Shown: positions 1 through 8,406, counted from the first letter of the stretch. The stretch is DNA of 33,903 nucleotides from Candidatus Uhrbacteria bacterium (GCA_943359325.1 CALRHD010000008.1:1-33903), one strand, 5' to 3'. Made by a program: numbers and translations. Notes: a model not told the origin generated them from the letters alone.

Positions 1-262
1 TGGTACCCAGCGTGCCGCTGCCGTTCTTCATCTCTTCTGTCTGGAAGAAGACAAGGCTACTCGGGTCGACTTGGCCGCACGGGATGTGCACGGTCTTGCC
101 CTTCACTGCCCATTCGGGCTCGATCGGGGCAGCATCACCGTCGATCATAAGGGCGGAGGCCGAGGTGGCCAGCACGTCGCCGATGGTGCCACCTGCAGAA
201 CGGTAGGCGGCGAGGACTGCGGCTTCGGAGGGAAGGGACGCGAGGAGGGTAACGGTGGTCAT
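1..262 (-). CDS. Hypothetical protein, C-terminus cut by window edge
   Basis: An open frame runs from an ATG at 262 to the window edge (87 codons visible, no stop). It begins MTTVTLLASLPSEAAVLAAY and contains a short segment ending in HIPCGQVDPSSLVFF. I recognise no family. The start is well supported: a consensus ribosome site (AGGAG) sits about 8 nt upstream, preceded by a leader of about 80 nt, a 5' hairpin (323-343) and a promoter (351-379). That equipment is unusual here, where most genes have little or no leader. Codons look richer in GCC/ACC/GTC than in the neighbouring operon, judged by eye. Function unknown. Confidence 0.7.
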   Translation of the reverse strand, partial: MTTVTLLASLPSEAAVLAAYRSAGGTIGDVLATSASALMIDGDAAPIEPEWAVKGKTVHIPCGQVDPSSLVFFQTEEMKNGSGTLGT

Positions 263-322
263 GGTGGACTCCTGTGAAATCCCGTTGTACGGGGTGGGTA
301 GTGATTTTCAGTGGGAAAACGA

Positions 323-343
323 CGTCAGGAGAGGTTCCTGACG
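323..343 (-). promoter_or_regulatory. 5'-terminal mRNA hairpin
   Basis: An 8-bp perfect stem (CGTCAGGA / TCCTGACG) with a 5-nt loop. On the minus strand it starts about 8 nt after the -10 box at 351-356, so it should form the very 5' end of the mRNA for the gene at 1-262. Such hairpins can protect mRNA from 5'-end decay; that role is inferred. Confidence 0.55.
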
Positions 344-350
344 ACAAGGG

Positions 351-379
351 AATGTACCACAAAGCTCACTCATCGTCAA
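351..379 (-). promoter_or_regulatory. Promoter of the gene at 1-262
   Basis: On the minus strand the -35 box TTGACG (374-379) and the -10 box TACATT (351-356) are 17 bp apart, matching the housekeeping sigma consensus in 5 of 6 and 4 of 6 positions. The predicted start of transcription is near 344. Confidence 0.6.
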
Positions 380-384
380 CGCCA

Positions 385-408
385 AATCCCGCCCATGAGA
401 GCGGGATT
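385..408 (-). terminator. Possible weak terminator after the tRNA at 438-512
   Basis: An 8-bp inverted repeat (AATCCCGC / GCGGGATT, 8-nt loop) lies 30 nt downstream of the tRNA 3' end. The following minus-strand sequence is only weakly T-rich, so termination here is tentative. Confidence 0.3.
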
Positions 409-437
409 CAGCTGAAGCCGAGGGTTACGCAGGTTGG

Positions 438-512
438 TGGTGGACTCGACGGGAGTCGAACCCACGCCCTCTGGATGGCAATCCCGATATGCTACCGTTA
501 CACCACGAGCCC
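438..512 (-). tRNA. tRNA, alanine-type acceptor, atypical anticodon arm (UGC or GCC reading)
   Basis: A 75-nt cloverleaf with encoded CCA. The acceptor GGGCTCG/CGAGTCC has G3-U70 and is followed by A73; the T-stem GTGGG/CCCGT carries loop TTCGACT; the D-arm GTGT/GCAT has loop AACGGTA. The anticodon arm is ambiguous. With a normal 7-nt loop (ATTGCCA) the anticodon is UGC (Ala), but C37 is abnormal and the stem TCGGG/TCCAG has two wobbles and one mismatch. With an 8-nt loop (ATTGCCAT) the stem TCGGG/CCAGA has four Watson-Crick pairs and one mismatch, the variable loop shrinks to 4 nt, and GCC (Gly) could be presented. G3-U70 with A73 is the classic alanine identity signature, so alanylation is expected. 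That this is a tRNA is clear; the isotype is not. Confidence 0.85.
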
Positions 513-527
513 AAGCGTTCCTCGGCA

Positions 528-568
528 TGAAAAACAAATTCCAACTCCCGAAATTGGGAGTTGGAATT
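528..568 (-). terminator. Rho-independent terminator of the surface operon
   Basis: A perfect 13-bp stem (537-549 with 556-568) around a 6-nt loop, followed on the minus strand by TTGTTTTTC. It lies about 95 nt past the stop codon at 662 and so ends the operon 662-6118. It also lies upstream of the tRNA at 438-512. Confidence 0.8.
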
Positions 569-616
569 AGTGCCACCCAGAATTTGCCCATTAAGAGCAC
601 ATCAGGATCTGCAACA

Positions 617-646
617 ATCCTAATCGATTGTATCGACTTGTGTCAA
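617..646 (-). promoter_or_regulatory. Possible promoter upstream of the terminator and tRNA
   Basis: On the minus strand a perfect -35 TTGACA (641-646) is followed after 18 bp by TAGGAT (617-622). Transcription would begin near 610, run through the terminator hairpin at 528-568 and reach the tRNA at 512. It may drive the tRNA, with the hairpin as partial attenuator; no better tRNA promoter was seen. Confidence 0.35.
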
Positions 647-661
647 ATTTTTCTGTGGATA

Positions 662-2479
662 TTATTCCACCACCGCTCCTTTGCCTTCTGCATTTTCATC
701 TGTCGTAAGGTCGGTGGTAAGCGCATCGGCGGTAAGCTGAATGGAAGAGTGCGTCACACTGTCGGTTGCACGGAGGGCAGAGCCAGAAAGGAGTTTGAGG
801 AATGTGCCGACGTCACCCGTGCTTGGAGTGACGCGAACAGAGAATGTGGCGTTTATGACACCCGCATCGTCGGCGATATTGGTGATTGCCCACGAAATGG
901 TGCGCGAGGCGTCATCGTATGCAACAGTACCAAGACCCGATCTGGCGTCGCCAACCCAAGTAACGCTTGGCGGTAATGTTGCGGTGGCCCGAACATCGTT
1001 CAGTGCATGTAGACTATTGTTCATGCTCCACTCAATGCGATATGCCGTCGTTTGCCCCACCTTTGGAGGCAATGGACCGTCGCCAATCGGCGCGCCATCG
1101 TCGGTGTAATACCGTGCAGCAGACGTAAATGTCGTATCAGAATTGAGGGTCACGGTTATCGGCTGACTTTGGATCGTGACGCCGCCCACAGTGGCATGAA
1201 CGACCACAGTGAATGTTTGTGCATCATCTGTAGAAAGCAGCGCTTTGACAGGAAACATTGCGTTACGCATCTTATTTTCCCCCGCAGCAAGAGAGCCGAG
1301 CGTTTTTGTGTCCCATAAAATACCATCAGCCGTCAACCTTCCACCGTCAAGCGTTGCGTCATGCCACAAAATCGGCACCGCACCATCTGCACTCGTAAAG
1401 TCAAGCAAAAGCGAGAGATCATTCATGTCCGTTGTGCCCGTATTGGTATAACCGGCTGTTATGCGAAGTGGATCACCTGGGTCGATACTCACGTCACCGC
1501 TCGCACCGTTTGCGACAAGTTGAAGACGAAGGCCGTTGCCCGCAACATCGGTAAAGATCTGCGCTTCCGACTGCGTCAGCGTATCTTCGCCACGCAAAAG
1601 CGTCGCCGCAGCACCAATCTGCTGCACATCAACAACATCAGCCGTAAATGAACCGACGATCGTCACCACCCGTGTGACGCTGGGCGCAATGTCGCCCAAA
1701 ACCCATGTGGGCGCCGTGCCCGGATCGAGGACTGGCGTACTGCTTGTCATGTAAAAACCGCTTGGCAACGTGAGATGCAATCCTGCACCGTTTGCAGGAA
1801 GCTCTCCTGTGTTTTCAACGGTAAACACATACGTCGCCGACTCTCCGGGATGCATTTTCTCGGGTCCTTCCGCCTTCAACGTGACGACACTCGTGTTGGT
1901 GGTAATGGCCTGTGTCGCCACTTCGTCAAAATCTGCATTAAAATTCGCCGGGCGGTACGTCGCAAGCGCCTGCAGCGTTGTCACCGATGGAACTCTCGAG
2001 AGCCATGTCCCCTGCACCACAATGCTTCCCTCCCCCTTTTGCGGAATACTGCCAATATTCCATGATAATTCGTCGATATTTGTGGGGCTCGGCTCCATCT
2101 CCAACACCACAAACGCATCGGGCAAATTGACGTCGATCGCAAGCGCCGCAAGCGGTACACGGGCAGTATTTATGTAGTGAAGTGTCACCGTTGTTGGCAT
2201 GCCGCTCACAATATCGTGCGGCACATCGAACGTCATGGTGAGAGGGTTTTGCGACGCCCCCGCAAAAAATTTGAAGTACACAAAATAACTCCCGTACGCC
2301 ACAATGGCGACAGTAGCAAGCACGATAACCGTACGCATCAATATCCGTGTAACGGGAGAACCGCCACGCTCCATTGTCGACAGGTCGTCACGTTCGTCGC
2401 CGTAAATCGCGGCAAGTCCGTCTGTAATCGCCTGTTCGTCCGGCGCCGCGTCCGGTTTTTCGTGGTGCTTTTGGTTCAT
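662..2479 (-). CDS. Membrane-anchored DUF11/Ig-like surface protein
   Basis: The 605-residue product begins MNQKHHEKPDAAPDEQ: about 45 cytoplasmic residues, one transmembrane helix (about 47-68), then an extracytoplasmic region of beta-rich repeats. Blocks such as VTLHYINTARVPLAALAIDV and YVFTVENTGELPANGAGLHL are typical of DUF11/conserved-repeat Ig-like modules, and I count about four. No catalytic motif is visible. The start at 2479 is chosen because it lies one base after the TAA of the upstream DUF4012 gene; an in-frame ATG at 2524 would reach back into that gene. No clear ribosome site is present, so translational coupling is likely. Third gene of the surface operon, followed by a terminator. 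Probably a cell-envelope adhesin or structural protein (inferred). Confidence 0.8.
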   Translation of the reverse strand: MNQKHHEKPDAAPDEQAITDGLAAIYGDERDDLSTMERGGSPVTRILMRTVIVLATVAIVAYGSYFVYFKFFAGASQNPLTMTFDVPHDIVSGMPTTVTLHYINTARVPLAALAIDVNLPDAFVVLEMEPSPTNIDELSWNIGSIPQKGEGSIVVQGTWLSRVPSVTTLQALATYRPANFNADFDEVATQAITTNTSVVTLKAEGPEKMHPGESATYVFTVENTGELPANGAGLHLTLPSGFYMTSSTPVLDPGTAPTWVLGDIAPSVTRVVTIVGSFTADVVDVQQIGAAATLLRGEDTLTQSEAQIFTDVAGNGLRLQLVANGASGDVSIDPGDPLRITAGYTNTGTTDMNDLSLLLDFTSADGAVPILWHDATLDGGRLTADGILWDTKTLGSLAAGENKMRNAMFPVKALLSTDDAQTFTVVVHATVGGVTIQSQPITVTLNSDTTFTSAARYYTDDGAPIGDGPLPPKVGQTTAYRIEWSMNNSLHALNDVRATATLPPSVTWVGDARSGLGTVAYDDASRTISWAITNIADDAGVINATFSVRVTPSTGDVGTFLKLLSGSALRATDSVTHSSIQLTADALTTDLTTDENAEGKGAVVE

Positions 2480-2480
2480 A

Positions 2481-4991
2481 TTATGGCTTTTCGACGAGAA
2501 TGCGGAAAAACGCATCTGTTGCATTGTTGACCGTTACAGGAGAAGAATTGAGACCTTCATGCGAAGACCATACAACAGGCATATCGGGAGGGAACGACAC
2601 GGAGACATTCGTCACCCGCGTATCAGCACCCGACTGTTTTTGCACGAATAGCGTGTAGGGCACAACGTTACGAATGCCCAAACGCTCCTTTGCCGCAGCC
2701 CACAACCCGTGATTCTCGTTCTCAAAAATCCCTCGTGGTAAGCGGTACGTCACATGTACCACCTGCGTTTCCCCTGGCGCGGTCTGCATCCAATTTCCAA
2801 ACACTGTCTTGCCGTTTTCTGTCCACACGTCTGTTCCCGACTGCACATCCTTGTCGACCGCCGACATGGCAAGCTGCAAATCTTCGTCGACACCGAGCGG
2901 GACGTCGGACGTTTCAAACGCGCTCTCGGGTGGCGCCTCAAACCCATCAACCGACACAAGTTCACTGCCTTCCGGCACATACAACCGAAGATAATCAACA
3001 TTATTGCGACCGCTAAAGAGCGCATTCGCAATGCCATGATGCACTTTCGTAATCGTGAGCGTGTTCGTCACCGATCCGTCTTCGTCCACGGTCACGTCGA
3101 CATCAATATTCTGGTCGATAACCGCGTCGGTCTTGCCTCCACCCAAGTTCGTGTTCACCACCATGAGATAGTCACCACCTGTTTGCTTCATGGCACCTGA
3201 CCAACCCAAATCTTGTACCGCAGCCTGTAAGTTGTCGTTCGTAAAATACAATTGGATATTTTTCTGCTCAAACGACGAACCTACAAGGTCGAGCACCTCC
3301 AAAAATGTCTGCATATCGGCCTTTGCAATACGATCGAGGAGTATAGGTGCCAAATCGCCAATAAATGCTTTTGGTGCGTTTTCAACTTTGTCATACTCAA
3401 GCTCAACGATTTTTTGCGCTTCGAACATAAAGTTCTCGGCGTCAATCGTACGGCCATATTTTGGCATGTCAACTGGCCCGAGAATCTTCAACAGCTCAAC
3501 AACAAACGTCGCATTCACCGCAATGACGCCGTCAGTCGAAGGACCGCTCGCGTTTTCGTAAAACCATTGCAGCTTGCGCGCCGACGTCGGGAAGTCGGGG
3601 AACCAGTTGGCGTCTTGCATTTCCCAACGCGGGTCAATAATCGAAAGCGGGCTTGGCGACGCAACAAATTTCGTAAGCTGACCCTGTACATCGTAGCTGC
3701 CGCCACCCGGAATGCGCATGTCTGCAATTGCACCATGACGAACGTCGACCTCGGCAAAACTGCCAATGAACCCGCCTGTTGGGCGCAGCTCGGTCGGGTT
3801 TTGGAATGCCACAAGATAACGCATGGCGCCATCACCACCAAGCATCGTCGCAAGCGCATGAGCAAACGACGTAAATTCATGGAGTGCCGCCGTTAATCGT
3901 GGCGCATAGTTTTGAAGGCTTAGGACACGATCTGCATATTCGGAAGGAATGACATTCGCATCAACGTTTGTGAGCGCGAGAGCGGCAACGTCGGCATGCG
4001 GCAGGGCGGCGTCAACGGCCGTGGCGAGGAGTTCGAGCTTGGTGACGACGTCGATCGCAGCTTGAGGCGCGATTGTGTCAGCGGCAACGCTCATGATAGA
4101 CGCAATAGTGGAAAGTTCACGCCCCGCAGTAATGAGTCCTGAAACGGATTGATATGTGCGATTTGTCTGCGGCATGACGCTAACCACAGTCGCAATTACT
4201 GCGTGCATGTCACTTAATTCCTTTTGCGCGTCGGTAAATTTTGTCGTGGCGCGAGAGAATTGGTCTTCCGCAACGTCGTACCGCGCATCGGCAAACGCCA
4301 AAGCACCGCGCGTCACGTCATCTATTGCCGCACGACCAACTGCGGAAATGTCATCAGCCTTCCCCGCCGCACTTCCCGCACTCTGCATCGCTTGCAACGG
4401 CAATACGAGCACAAATGACAACACCATAAAACCCGCAAGCGCACGCTGCCAATGAAACGGCGCAGGCTGTAGAGGCTGGTCTTGTACCAGCCCTATTGAA
4501 ACGAGAGAGAGAACAGGCGGCTCTGCTTCCTCAACGACATCCTCAACTGCCGAAAAATCGAGGAGGTCGTTAAGATCAACAGCAGATGCGGCAGGCATAT
4601 GGAGAGAAACTGCAGCAGATGCCGACCGTTTTGGTAGCACCGATGCCACTCGAACGTCAGAAACGATGCTGTCTGCTTCACGCAGCTGGGCACGAATTTC
4701 ATCGCGAGTAACTTCGGCATTATTTGTGCGAGCAATTTCACGCGCGCCGTCGTCCTCACCGTCAAAAATAAGTTCCTGCGCAACGTCCAGAACAAAGGGG
4801 CGTACCATCAATGGCCGTTCCTCACCACGAGAAAGGCGAATAATATACGGTGAAGCCTGTGGCTGCGACGGTCGACGAATTGCAATATGCCGACCCGCAC
4901 CCCCGTCGGTGCCAACACGAAACTTCGACGGCAATGCCGTGTCAAAAACACTCTCTGTTATTTTTTTTGCCGTCTTTTTTTTCACAATCAC
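2481..4991 (-). CDS. DUF4012 domain membrane protein
   Basis: An 836-residue protein. About 180 polar N-terminal residues precede a single transmembrane helix (about 181-200), then a helical region (about 210-390) and the DUF4012 core, whose diagnostic NPTELRPTGGFIGSF lies at 398-412. A long beta-rich C-terminal region extends outside. DUF4012 proteins are common in Actinobacteria and the CPR, often near polysaccharide or glycosyltransferase genes; their biochemical role is not established. The start is GTG at 4991, overlapping the upstream TGA in a GTGA arrangement. No ribosome site precedes it, pointing to translational coupling with the glycosyltransferase. A GTG at 4985 is an alternative start. 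Confidence 0.88.
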   Translation of the reverse strand: MIVKKKTAKKITESVFDTALPSKFRVGTDGGAGRHIAIRRPSQPQASPYIIRLSRGEERPLMVRPFVLDVAQELIFDGEDDGAREIARTNNAEVTRDEIRAQLREADSIVSDVRVASVLPKRSASAAVSLHMPAASAVDLNDLLDFSAVEDVVEEAEPPVLSLVSIGLVQDQPLQPAPFHWQRALAGFMVLSFVLVLPLQAMQSAGSAAGKADDISAVGRAAIDDVTRGALAFADARYDVAEDQFSRATTKFTDAQKELSDMHAVIATVVSVMPQTNRTYQSVSGLITAGRELSTIASIMSVAADTIAPQAAIDVVTKLELLATAVDAALPHADVAALALTNVDANVIPSEYADRVLSLQNYAPRLTAALHEFTSFAHALATMLGGDGAMRYLVAFQNPTELRPTGGFIGSFAEVDVRHGAIADMRIPGGGSYDVQGQLTKFVASPSPLSIIDPRWEMQDANWFPDFPTSARKLQWFYENASGPSTDGVIAVNATFVVELLKILGPVDMPKYGRTIDAENFMFEAQKIVELEYDKVENAPKAFIGDLAPILLDRIAKADMQTFLEVLDLVGSSFEQKNIQLYFTNDNLQAAVQDLGWSGAMKQTGGDYLMVVNTNLGGGKTDAVIDQNIDVDVTVDEDGSVTNTLTITKVHHGIANALFSGRNNVDYLRLYVPEGSELVSVDGFEAPPESAFETSDVPLGVDEDLQLAMSAVDKDVQSGTDVWTENGKTVFGNWMQTAPGETQVVHVTYRLPRGIFENENHGLWAAAKERLGIRNVVPYTLFVQKQSGADTRVTNVSVSFPPDMPVVWSSHEGLNSSPVTVNNATDAFFRILVEKP

Positions 4992-6118
4992 TGTTTAGCA
5001 AATGTCGTGTATATTTTTTGTGTCTCCCGTGCCGTACGTTCCCACGAAAATCCTTCTGCATGATGTTTTGCAAGAGCACGGTGGTCGTTGTTTACAAGCT
5101 GACCACTTCGCGCTCTGTGCATGATTGCCACCAAGGCATCAACATCGTCGGGGTCAAAATACGTTGCATAATTTCCTAAAATTTCTGGCATCGATGTCGT
5201 GTTCGACGCAGCAACGGGAGCGCCGTACGTCATTGCTTCGAGCGGCGGAATGCCGAAGCCCTCAATGCGTGACGGCCAAACGAATAGCATTGCGTGACGG
5301 TAGAGACCTGCGAGCGTGTCGTCGCTTGGCGTGTCGACGAAACGAATGCTGTGGCTCGGAATACCCAGTTTTTCTGCATGCGCCTCGAGTCGCTTCGAAA
5401 ACACGTCGCGACGACCCGCAAACACGAGCTGCACGTCAGGGTGTCCGGAACGAAACACGGCGAATGCGTCGACAACAGCGTGCAGATTTTTGTGTGGATA
5501 CGCATTGCCAACACACAGCACATACGGCTCATAAACGCCGAAACCTACGAGGTGAGCACCGCTCGTATCGCGAGGTGGCGTTACACCGTTATGTATTACG
5601 GTGACATTCGCAGATTTAACGCGGAAATGGCGCAAAACCGACTGTTTCGTGTAGTCAGACACGGCAATGATGTGCTTTGCACGATGAATGGCGTTCTCGA
5701 GCACAGTGCGAAAACCAACGTATTTCACACCATGCACAAACGCGCTTTTCGTTGTTGCTCGCGCAGAAAGCGGGTCTTCGACGAGAATAAGGTCGTGAAT
5801 CGTCACCACAAACGGCACGCGAGTAAAAATCGGCACGTTCCAGTGCGGGTAGTGCATGAGTTGCACTTTTGCTGCAGCGACTTCACGAGGCAACACGCGC
5901 TGTTCCGCAATGCTATACCACGGCACGTCAACGAGTCGTTTGCTAAACCGAGGATTTTTTATGACACACTCATGAAAATTCTCTTTGCGAAGAAAAAGAG
6001 TATAGGAATTTTCGGCATCGATCTGTTGCAAATGAGTCACTAATTCGGCGACGTACCGGCCAATGCCGCCCCCGCCTGTTCGCGGCCCATAGAATCGTGC
6101 ATCAATTCCTATTTTCAT
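4988..6118 (-). CDS. GT4-type glycosyltransferase
   Basis: A 376-residue retaining glycosyltransferase of the GT-B fold, family 4. The N-terminal domain has the glycine-rich loop TGGGGIGRY (14-22) and TIHDL (106-110). The C-terminal domain has GNAYPHKN (205-211 region) and the signature PSRIEGFGIPPLEAM, placing the EX7E acid pair at E286 and E294. It is expected to transfer a sugar from a nucleotide sugar to an envelope glycan or lipid acceptor on the cytoplasmic side. First gene of the operon with the DUF4012 and DUF11-like proteins. Upstream, TAAAAT (6133-6138, minus) is a possible -10 box about 14 nt before the ATG. Acceptor and donor cannot be told from the sequence. Confidence 0.92.
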   Translation of the reverse strand: MKIGIDARFYGPRTGGGGIGRYVAELVTHLQQIDAENSYTLFLRKENFHECVIKNPRFSKRLVDVPWYSIAEQRVLPREVAAAKVQLMHYPHWNVPIFTRVPFVVTIHDLILVEDPLSARATTKSAFVHGVKYVGFRTVLENAIHRAKHIIAVSDYTKQSVLRHFRVKSANVTVIHNGVTPPRDTSGAHLVGFGVYEPYVLCVGNAYPHKNLHAVVDAFAVFRSGHPDVQLVFAGRRDVFSKRLEAHAEKLGIPSHSIRFVDTPSDDTLAGLYRHAMLFVWPSRIEGFGIPPLEAMTYGAPVAASNTTSMPEILGNYATYFDPDDVDALVAIMHRARSGQLVNNDHRALAKHHAEGFSWERTARETQKIYTTFAKQ

Positions 6119-6221
6119 ACGTCACCGCACATATTTTACCATGGCTGTGGATAAAATGTGTTCAGGTTGTGCACAGAGTACTTTCGATGTGAATACAAAG
6201 ACGGTGTAAGATGCTCCGTGT

Positions 6222-6767
6222 ATGTATCGTGGCGGCATTGAAGTTATCTGTGGCTGCATGTTTTCGGGAAAAACCGAGGAACTGCTGCGGCGTATTCGCA
6301 GGGCAGAACTTGCACGGCTCCCGGTGCAGCTTTTTAAGCATGCCATCGACACTCGCTACACCGACGGACATGTGGAAAGCCACTCGTCCATGAGGCTTCC
6401 TGCTATTGGCGCAATGACCGTTTCCGAAATACGAGAAAAATTGAACCCGCAAGCGTGGATTATTGGCATCGACGAAGCGCAATTTTACGAACCGGGAATT
6501 GTCGACCTTGTTGTCGACCTTGCCAATCGTGGTCGACGCATTATCATCGCCGGTCTCGACACCGACTTTCGTGGCAAACCATTCGGCCCCATGCCGCAGT
6601 TAATGGCCGTTGCCGACGACGTCACGAAAATTCAAGCCGTTTGCATGGTCTGCGGCTCCCCTGCCACCTGCACGCAACGTACAACAACCTCCCAAGATCT
6701 CGTCGTCGTCGGCGCAACCGACTCCTACGAAGCCCGCTGCCGTCAATGTTTTCGACCGGGAGTGTAA
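6222..6767 (+). CDS. tdk: Thymidine kinase, type II
   Basis: The 181-residue product phosphorylates thymidine to dTMP using ATP, the salvage entry into dTTP. It carries the P-loop GCMFSGKT (11-18), the Walker B-like DEAQF (84-88) with the catalytic glutamate E85, and a zinc ribbon formed by C141/C144 and C173/C176. Length and order match the compact TK1-like family. No ribosome site precedes the ATG, but TAAGAT (6207-6212) lies exactly 9 nt before it, suggesting a leaderless or near-leaderless mRNA. Divergent from the surface operon, with a 103-bp shared intergenic region. Confidence 0.95.
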   Translation: MYRGGIEVICGCMFSGKTEELLRRIRRAELARLPVQLFKHAIDTRYTDGHVESHSSMRLPAIGAMTVSEIREKLNPQAWIIGIDEAQFYEPGIVDLVVDLANRGRRIIIAGLDTDFRGKPFGPMPQLMAVADDVTKIQAVCMVCGSPATCTQRTTTSQDLVVVGATDSYEARCRQCFRPGV

Positions 6768-6771
6768 AAAG

Positions 6772-6800
6772 TTGACATACAATCCGACATACACTATTCT
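6772..6800 (+). promoter_or_regulatory. Promoter of the phd/relE pair with repeated operator-like motif
   Basis: TTGACA (6772-6777), 17 bp, TATTCT (6795-6800); transcription should begin at about 6807, next to the ATG at 6809. GACATAC occurs twice (6774-6780 and 6786-6792, 12 bp apart), the first copy overlapping the -35 box. This is a likely binding site for autorepression by the antitoxin, as known for Phd/YefM systems; the binding itself is inferred. Confidence 0.75.
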
Positions 6801-6808
6801 TGGGCTAT

Positions 6809-7084
6809 ATGAATCCTATCGCCGCGACATATCCCGTTCGTGAGTTGCAACGCAACTATCGAACACTCATTCAGAAAGCAAAAGACACGCAGGACGCTGT
6901 TGTCCTCACAAAAGACGGCACGCCCGACGCGGTACTTCTTGATGTTGCCACATACCACTCTTTGCTTCGTGATGACTACGTGTACGATGAGAAAAAATTG
7001 CTCAAGCTCGTACAGGCTGCAGAAAAATCCCTCGATGCAGGAAAAGGCAAACGTCTCGTGTCTTGGGATGACCTAGACGCCTAA
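6809..7084 (+). CDS. Phd/YefM-family antitoxin
   Basis: A 91-residue antitoxin. The N-terminus (YPVRELQRNYRTLIQKAKDT) and LTKDGTPDAVLLDVATYHSL match the Phd/YefM DNA-binding fold; the C-terminal part (YDEKKLLKLVQAAEKSLDAG) would wrap and neutralise the toxin. I chose ATG 6809 over the TTG at 6800 because the -10 box covers 6795-6800. The transcript would have almost no leader. The toxin follows after 3 nt. Members of this family also repress their own operon. Confidence 0.9.
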   Translation: MNPIAATYPVRELQRNYRTLIQKAKDTQDAVVLTKDGTPDAVLLDVATYHSLLRDDYVYDEKKLLKLVQAAEKSLDAGKGKRLVSWDDLDA

Positions 7085-7087
7085 AGT

Positions 7088-7357
7088 ATGGCGTACGTGA
7101 TAATTTTCTCTCCGGAATTTCAACGCGATTACAAGGAACTCAACACAGCCACACAACAACTCGTCAAAACAAAGGGTGCACTACTCGCGCAAGAACCGTC
7201 TCACCCTTTTCTCAAAACACACAAACTCTCCGGAACACTTGTGGGACGCTTCTCCTGTAGCGTCGATTACAAAATTCGTATCATTTTCCGCTTTATCGAA
7301 AAGAACACTATCGAGCTCCTCCGCGTCGGTGACCATGGAATCTATAAAAAACGATGA
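7088..7357 (+). CDS. RelE/ParE-superfamily toxin
   Basis: An 89-residue toxin of the RelE/ParE fold. The core HKLSGTLVGRFSCSVDYKIR and the C-terminal LLRVGDHGIYKKR match the central strand and basic C-terminus of RelE-like mRNA interferases. Its partner is the Phd-type antitoxin 3 nt upstream. RelE relatives cut mRNA in the ribosomal A site; whether this one is an interferase or a gyrase poison (ParE) cannot be decided from the sequence. Its stop is followed 1 nt later by the Nudix gene start, so downstream genes are probably co-transcribed. Confidence 0.88.
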   Translation: MAYVIIFSPEFQRDYKELNTATQQLVKTKGALLAQEPSHPFLKTHKLSGTLVGRFSCSVDYKIRIIFRFIEKNTIELLRVGDHGIYKKR

Positions 7358-7358
7358 T

Positions 7359-7868
7359 ATGGCAGAAGAAATCCTCGACCTTGTCAACGAAGACGACGAA
7401 GTGATTGGCCAAATGCCACGATCCGAGGTTACTGCAAAAAAAATGAAAAATAAGCGTGTCATAAACGCGTTTATTGTAAATGACGATGGAAAATTATGGA
7501 TCCCGCGACGCAGCGCAAACAAAGCACAGTCTCCAAATGTGCTTGATATGTCTGTTGGAGGGCACGTAGAGTCTGGCGAAGACTATGACACATGTTTTGC
7601 TCGCGAAACCATGGAAGAAACGCGTCTCGATGTCACAAAACTCCCCCACAAGCTACTCGGGAAAATGACGCCACACGAACACGGCACGAACGCATTCATG
7701 TGCGTCTATGAAATTCGAGCGAACGATGTGCCGAATCACAACCCCGAAGATTTTTCAGAGTATTACTGGCTCACACCACAAGAGGTGCTCGACCGTCTCG
7801 CAAGCGGCGACATGGGTAAACACGATTTACCGATTATCATTCGACACTACTACTGCCAAGTACTATGA
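7359..7868 (+). CDS. Nudix hydrolase (YfcD/IPP-isomerase-like)
   Basis: A 169-residue Nudix protein. The Nudix box spans about 68-90: G68, E74, R82-E83 and E86-E87 fit GX5EX7REUXEE, but the usual glycine after EE is replaced (ETRL). The opening EEILDLVNEDDEVIGQMPRS and RVINAFIVNDDGKLWIPRRS resemble the YfcD/isopentenyl-diphosphate-isomerase-like branch. It should hydrolyse a nucleoside-diphosphate-linked substrate with Mg2+; the substrate is unknown. The ATG at 7359 is 1 nt after the toxin stop; an in-frame ATG at 7335 would overlap the toxin gene by 23 nt and add MESIKNDD. Its stop overlaps the next start (ATGA). Confidence 0.88.
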   Translation: MAEEILDLVNEDDEVIGQMPRSEVTAKKMKNKRVINAFIVNDDGKLWIPRRSANKAQSPNVLDMSVGGHVESGEDYDTCFARETMEETRLDVTKLPHKLLGKMTPHEHGTNAFMCVYEIRANDVPNHNPEDFSEYYWLTPQEVLDRLASGDMGKHDLPIIIRHYYCQVL

Positions 7869-8383
7869 ACGACATATTCTGTACATCGCTACAAATTATT
7901 CGTGCGTTTGACGACTTTGTCGCAACGCATAGCCTCGTTGGCAGGGCAAAAGCCGATCATATTTGCTACAAGTGTGCATCAACAAAGTCATTTGAGGAGA
8001 TTCGTTCGACATTCGAGGGAGATAGCGCATTTGTATACCAGTCGATTATTGCAGGTCGGCGTATTGCGATTATTCGCTTTCATGAACCACTCAAAACCGC
8101 ACTCGGACCTATCAGCCTCCTCGAACTTTCTGACCAAAAACCTGACGGGAGTCAAAAAGATGGACTTGAGCACATTGAAATCTATCCTACGCATGGATCG
8201 ACAAACGATCTCGTCACCCACCTCACATCACAAAACGTCACCATAAAAACTATTGTTCGTCCCCATCATACGACACACGACATGACACTCGTTGACGACT
8301 TCAAAATTCGTATCGAAAATGAACCACTCATGCAAAAAATCGTTCAGGAAGAAATTATGCACAACAAACTATTGACAACATAG
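7865..8383 (+). CDS. YecM-like VOC-fold protein
   Basis: A 172-residue protein resembling the YecM family of the vicinal-oxygen-chelate superfamily. ADHICYKC (H32), SLLELSDQKP (E87) and GLEHIEIYPTH (H103, E105) occupy the expected metal-ligand positions. The family is structurally characterised but has no established reaction. The ATG overlaps the Nudix stop by 4 nt, so translation is coupled. Last gene of the plus-strand run, followed by a terminator-like hairpin. Confidence 0.72.
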   Translation: MNDIFCTSLQIIRAFDDFVATHSLVGRAKADHICYKCASTKSFEEIRSTFEGDSAFVYQSIIAGRRIAIIRFHEPLKTALGPISLLELSDQKPDGSQKDGLEHIEIYPTHGSTNDLVTHLTSQNVTIKTIVRPHHTTHDMTLVDDFKIRIENEPLMQKIVQEEIMHNKLLTT

Positions 8384-8406
8384 CGCGAAATCTCTAAAGT
8401 GTTATC

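Noticed and set aside
6146-6154. Perfect DnaA-box sequence (TTATCCACA) here and at 21936-21944, with near matches at 654-662 and 19009-19017
   Set aside because: The sites are single and scattered, with no cluster, AT-rich unwinding region, dnaA or dnaN nearby. Not an origin.
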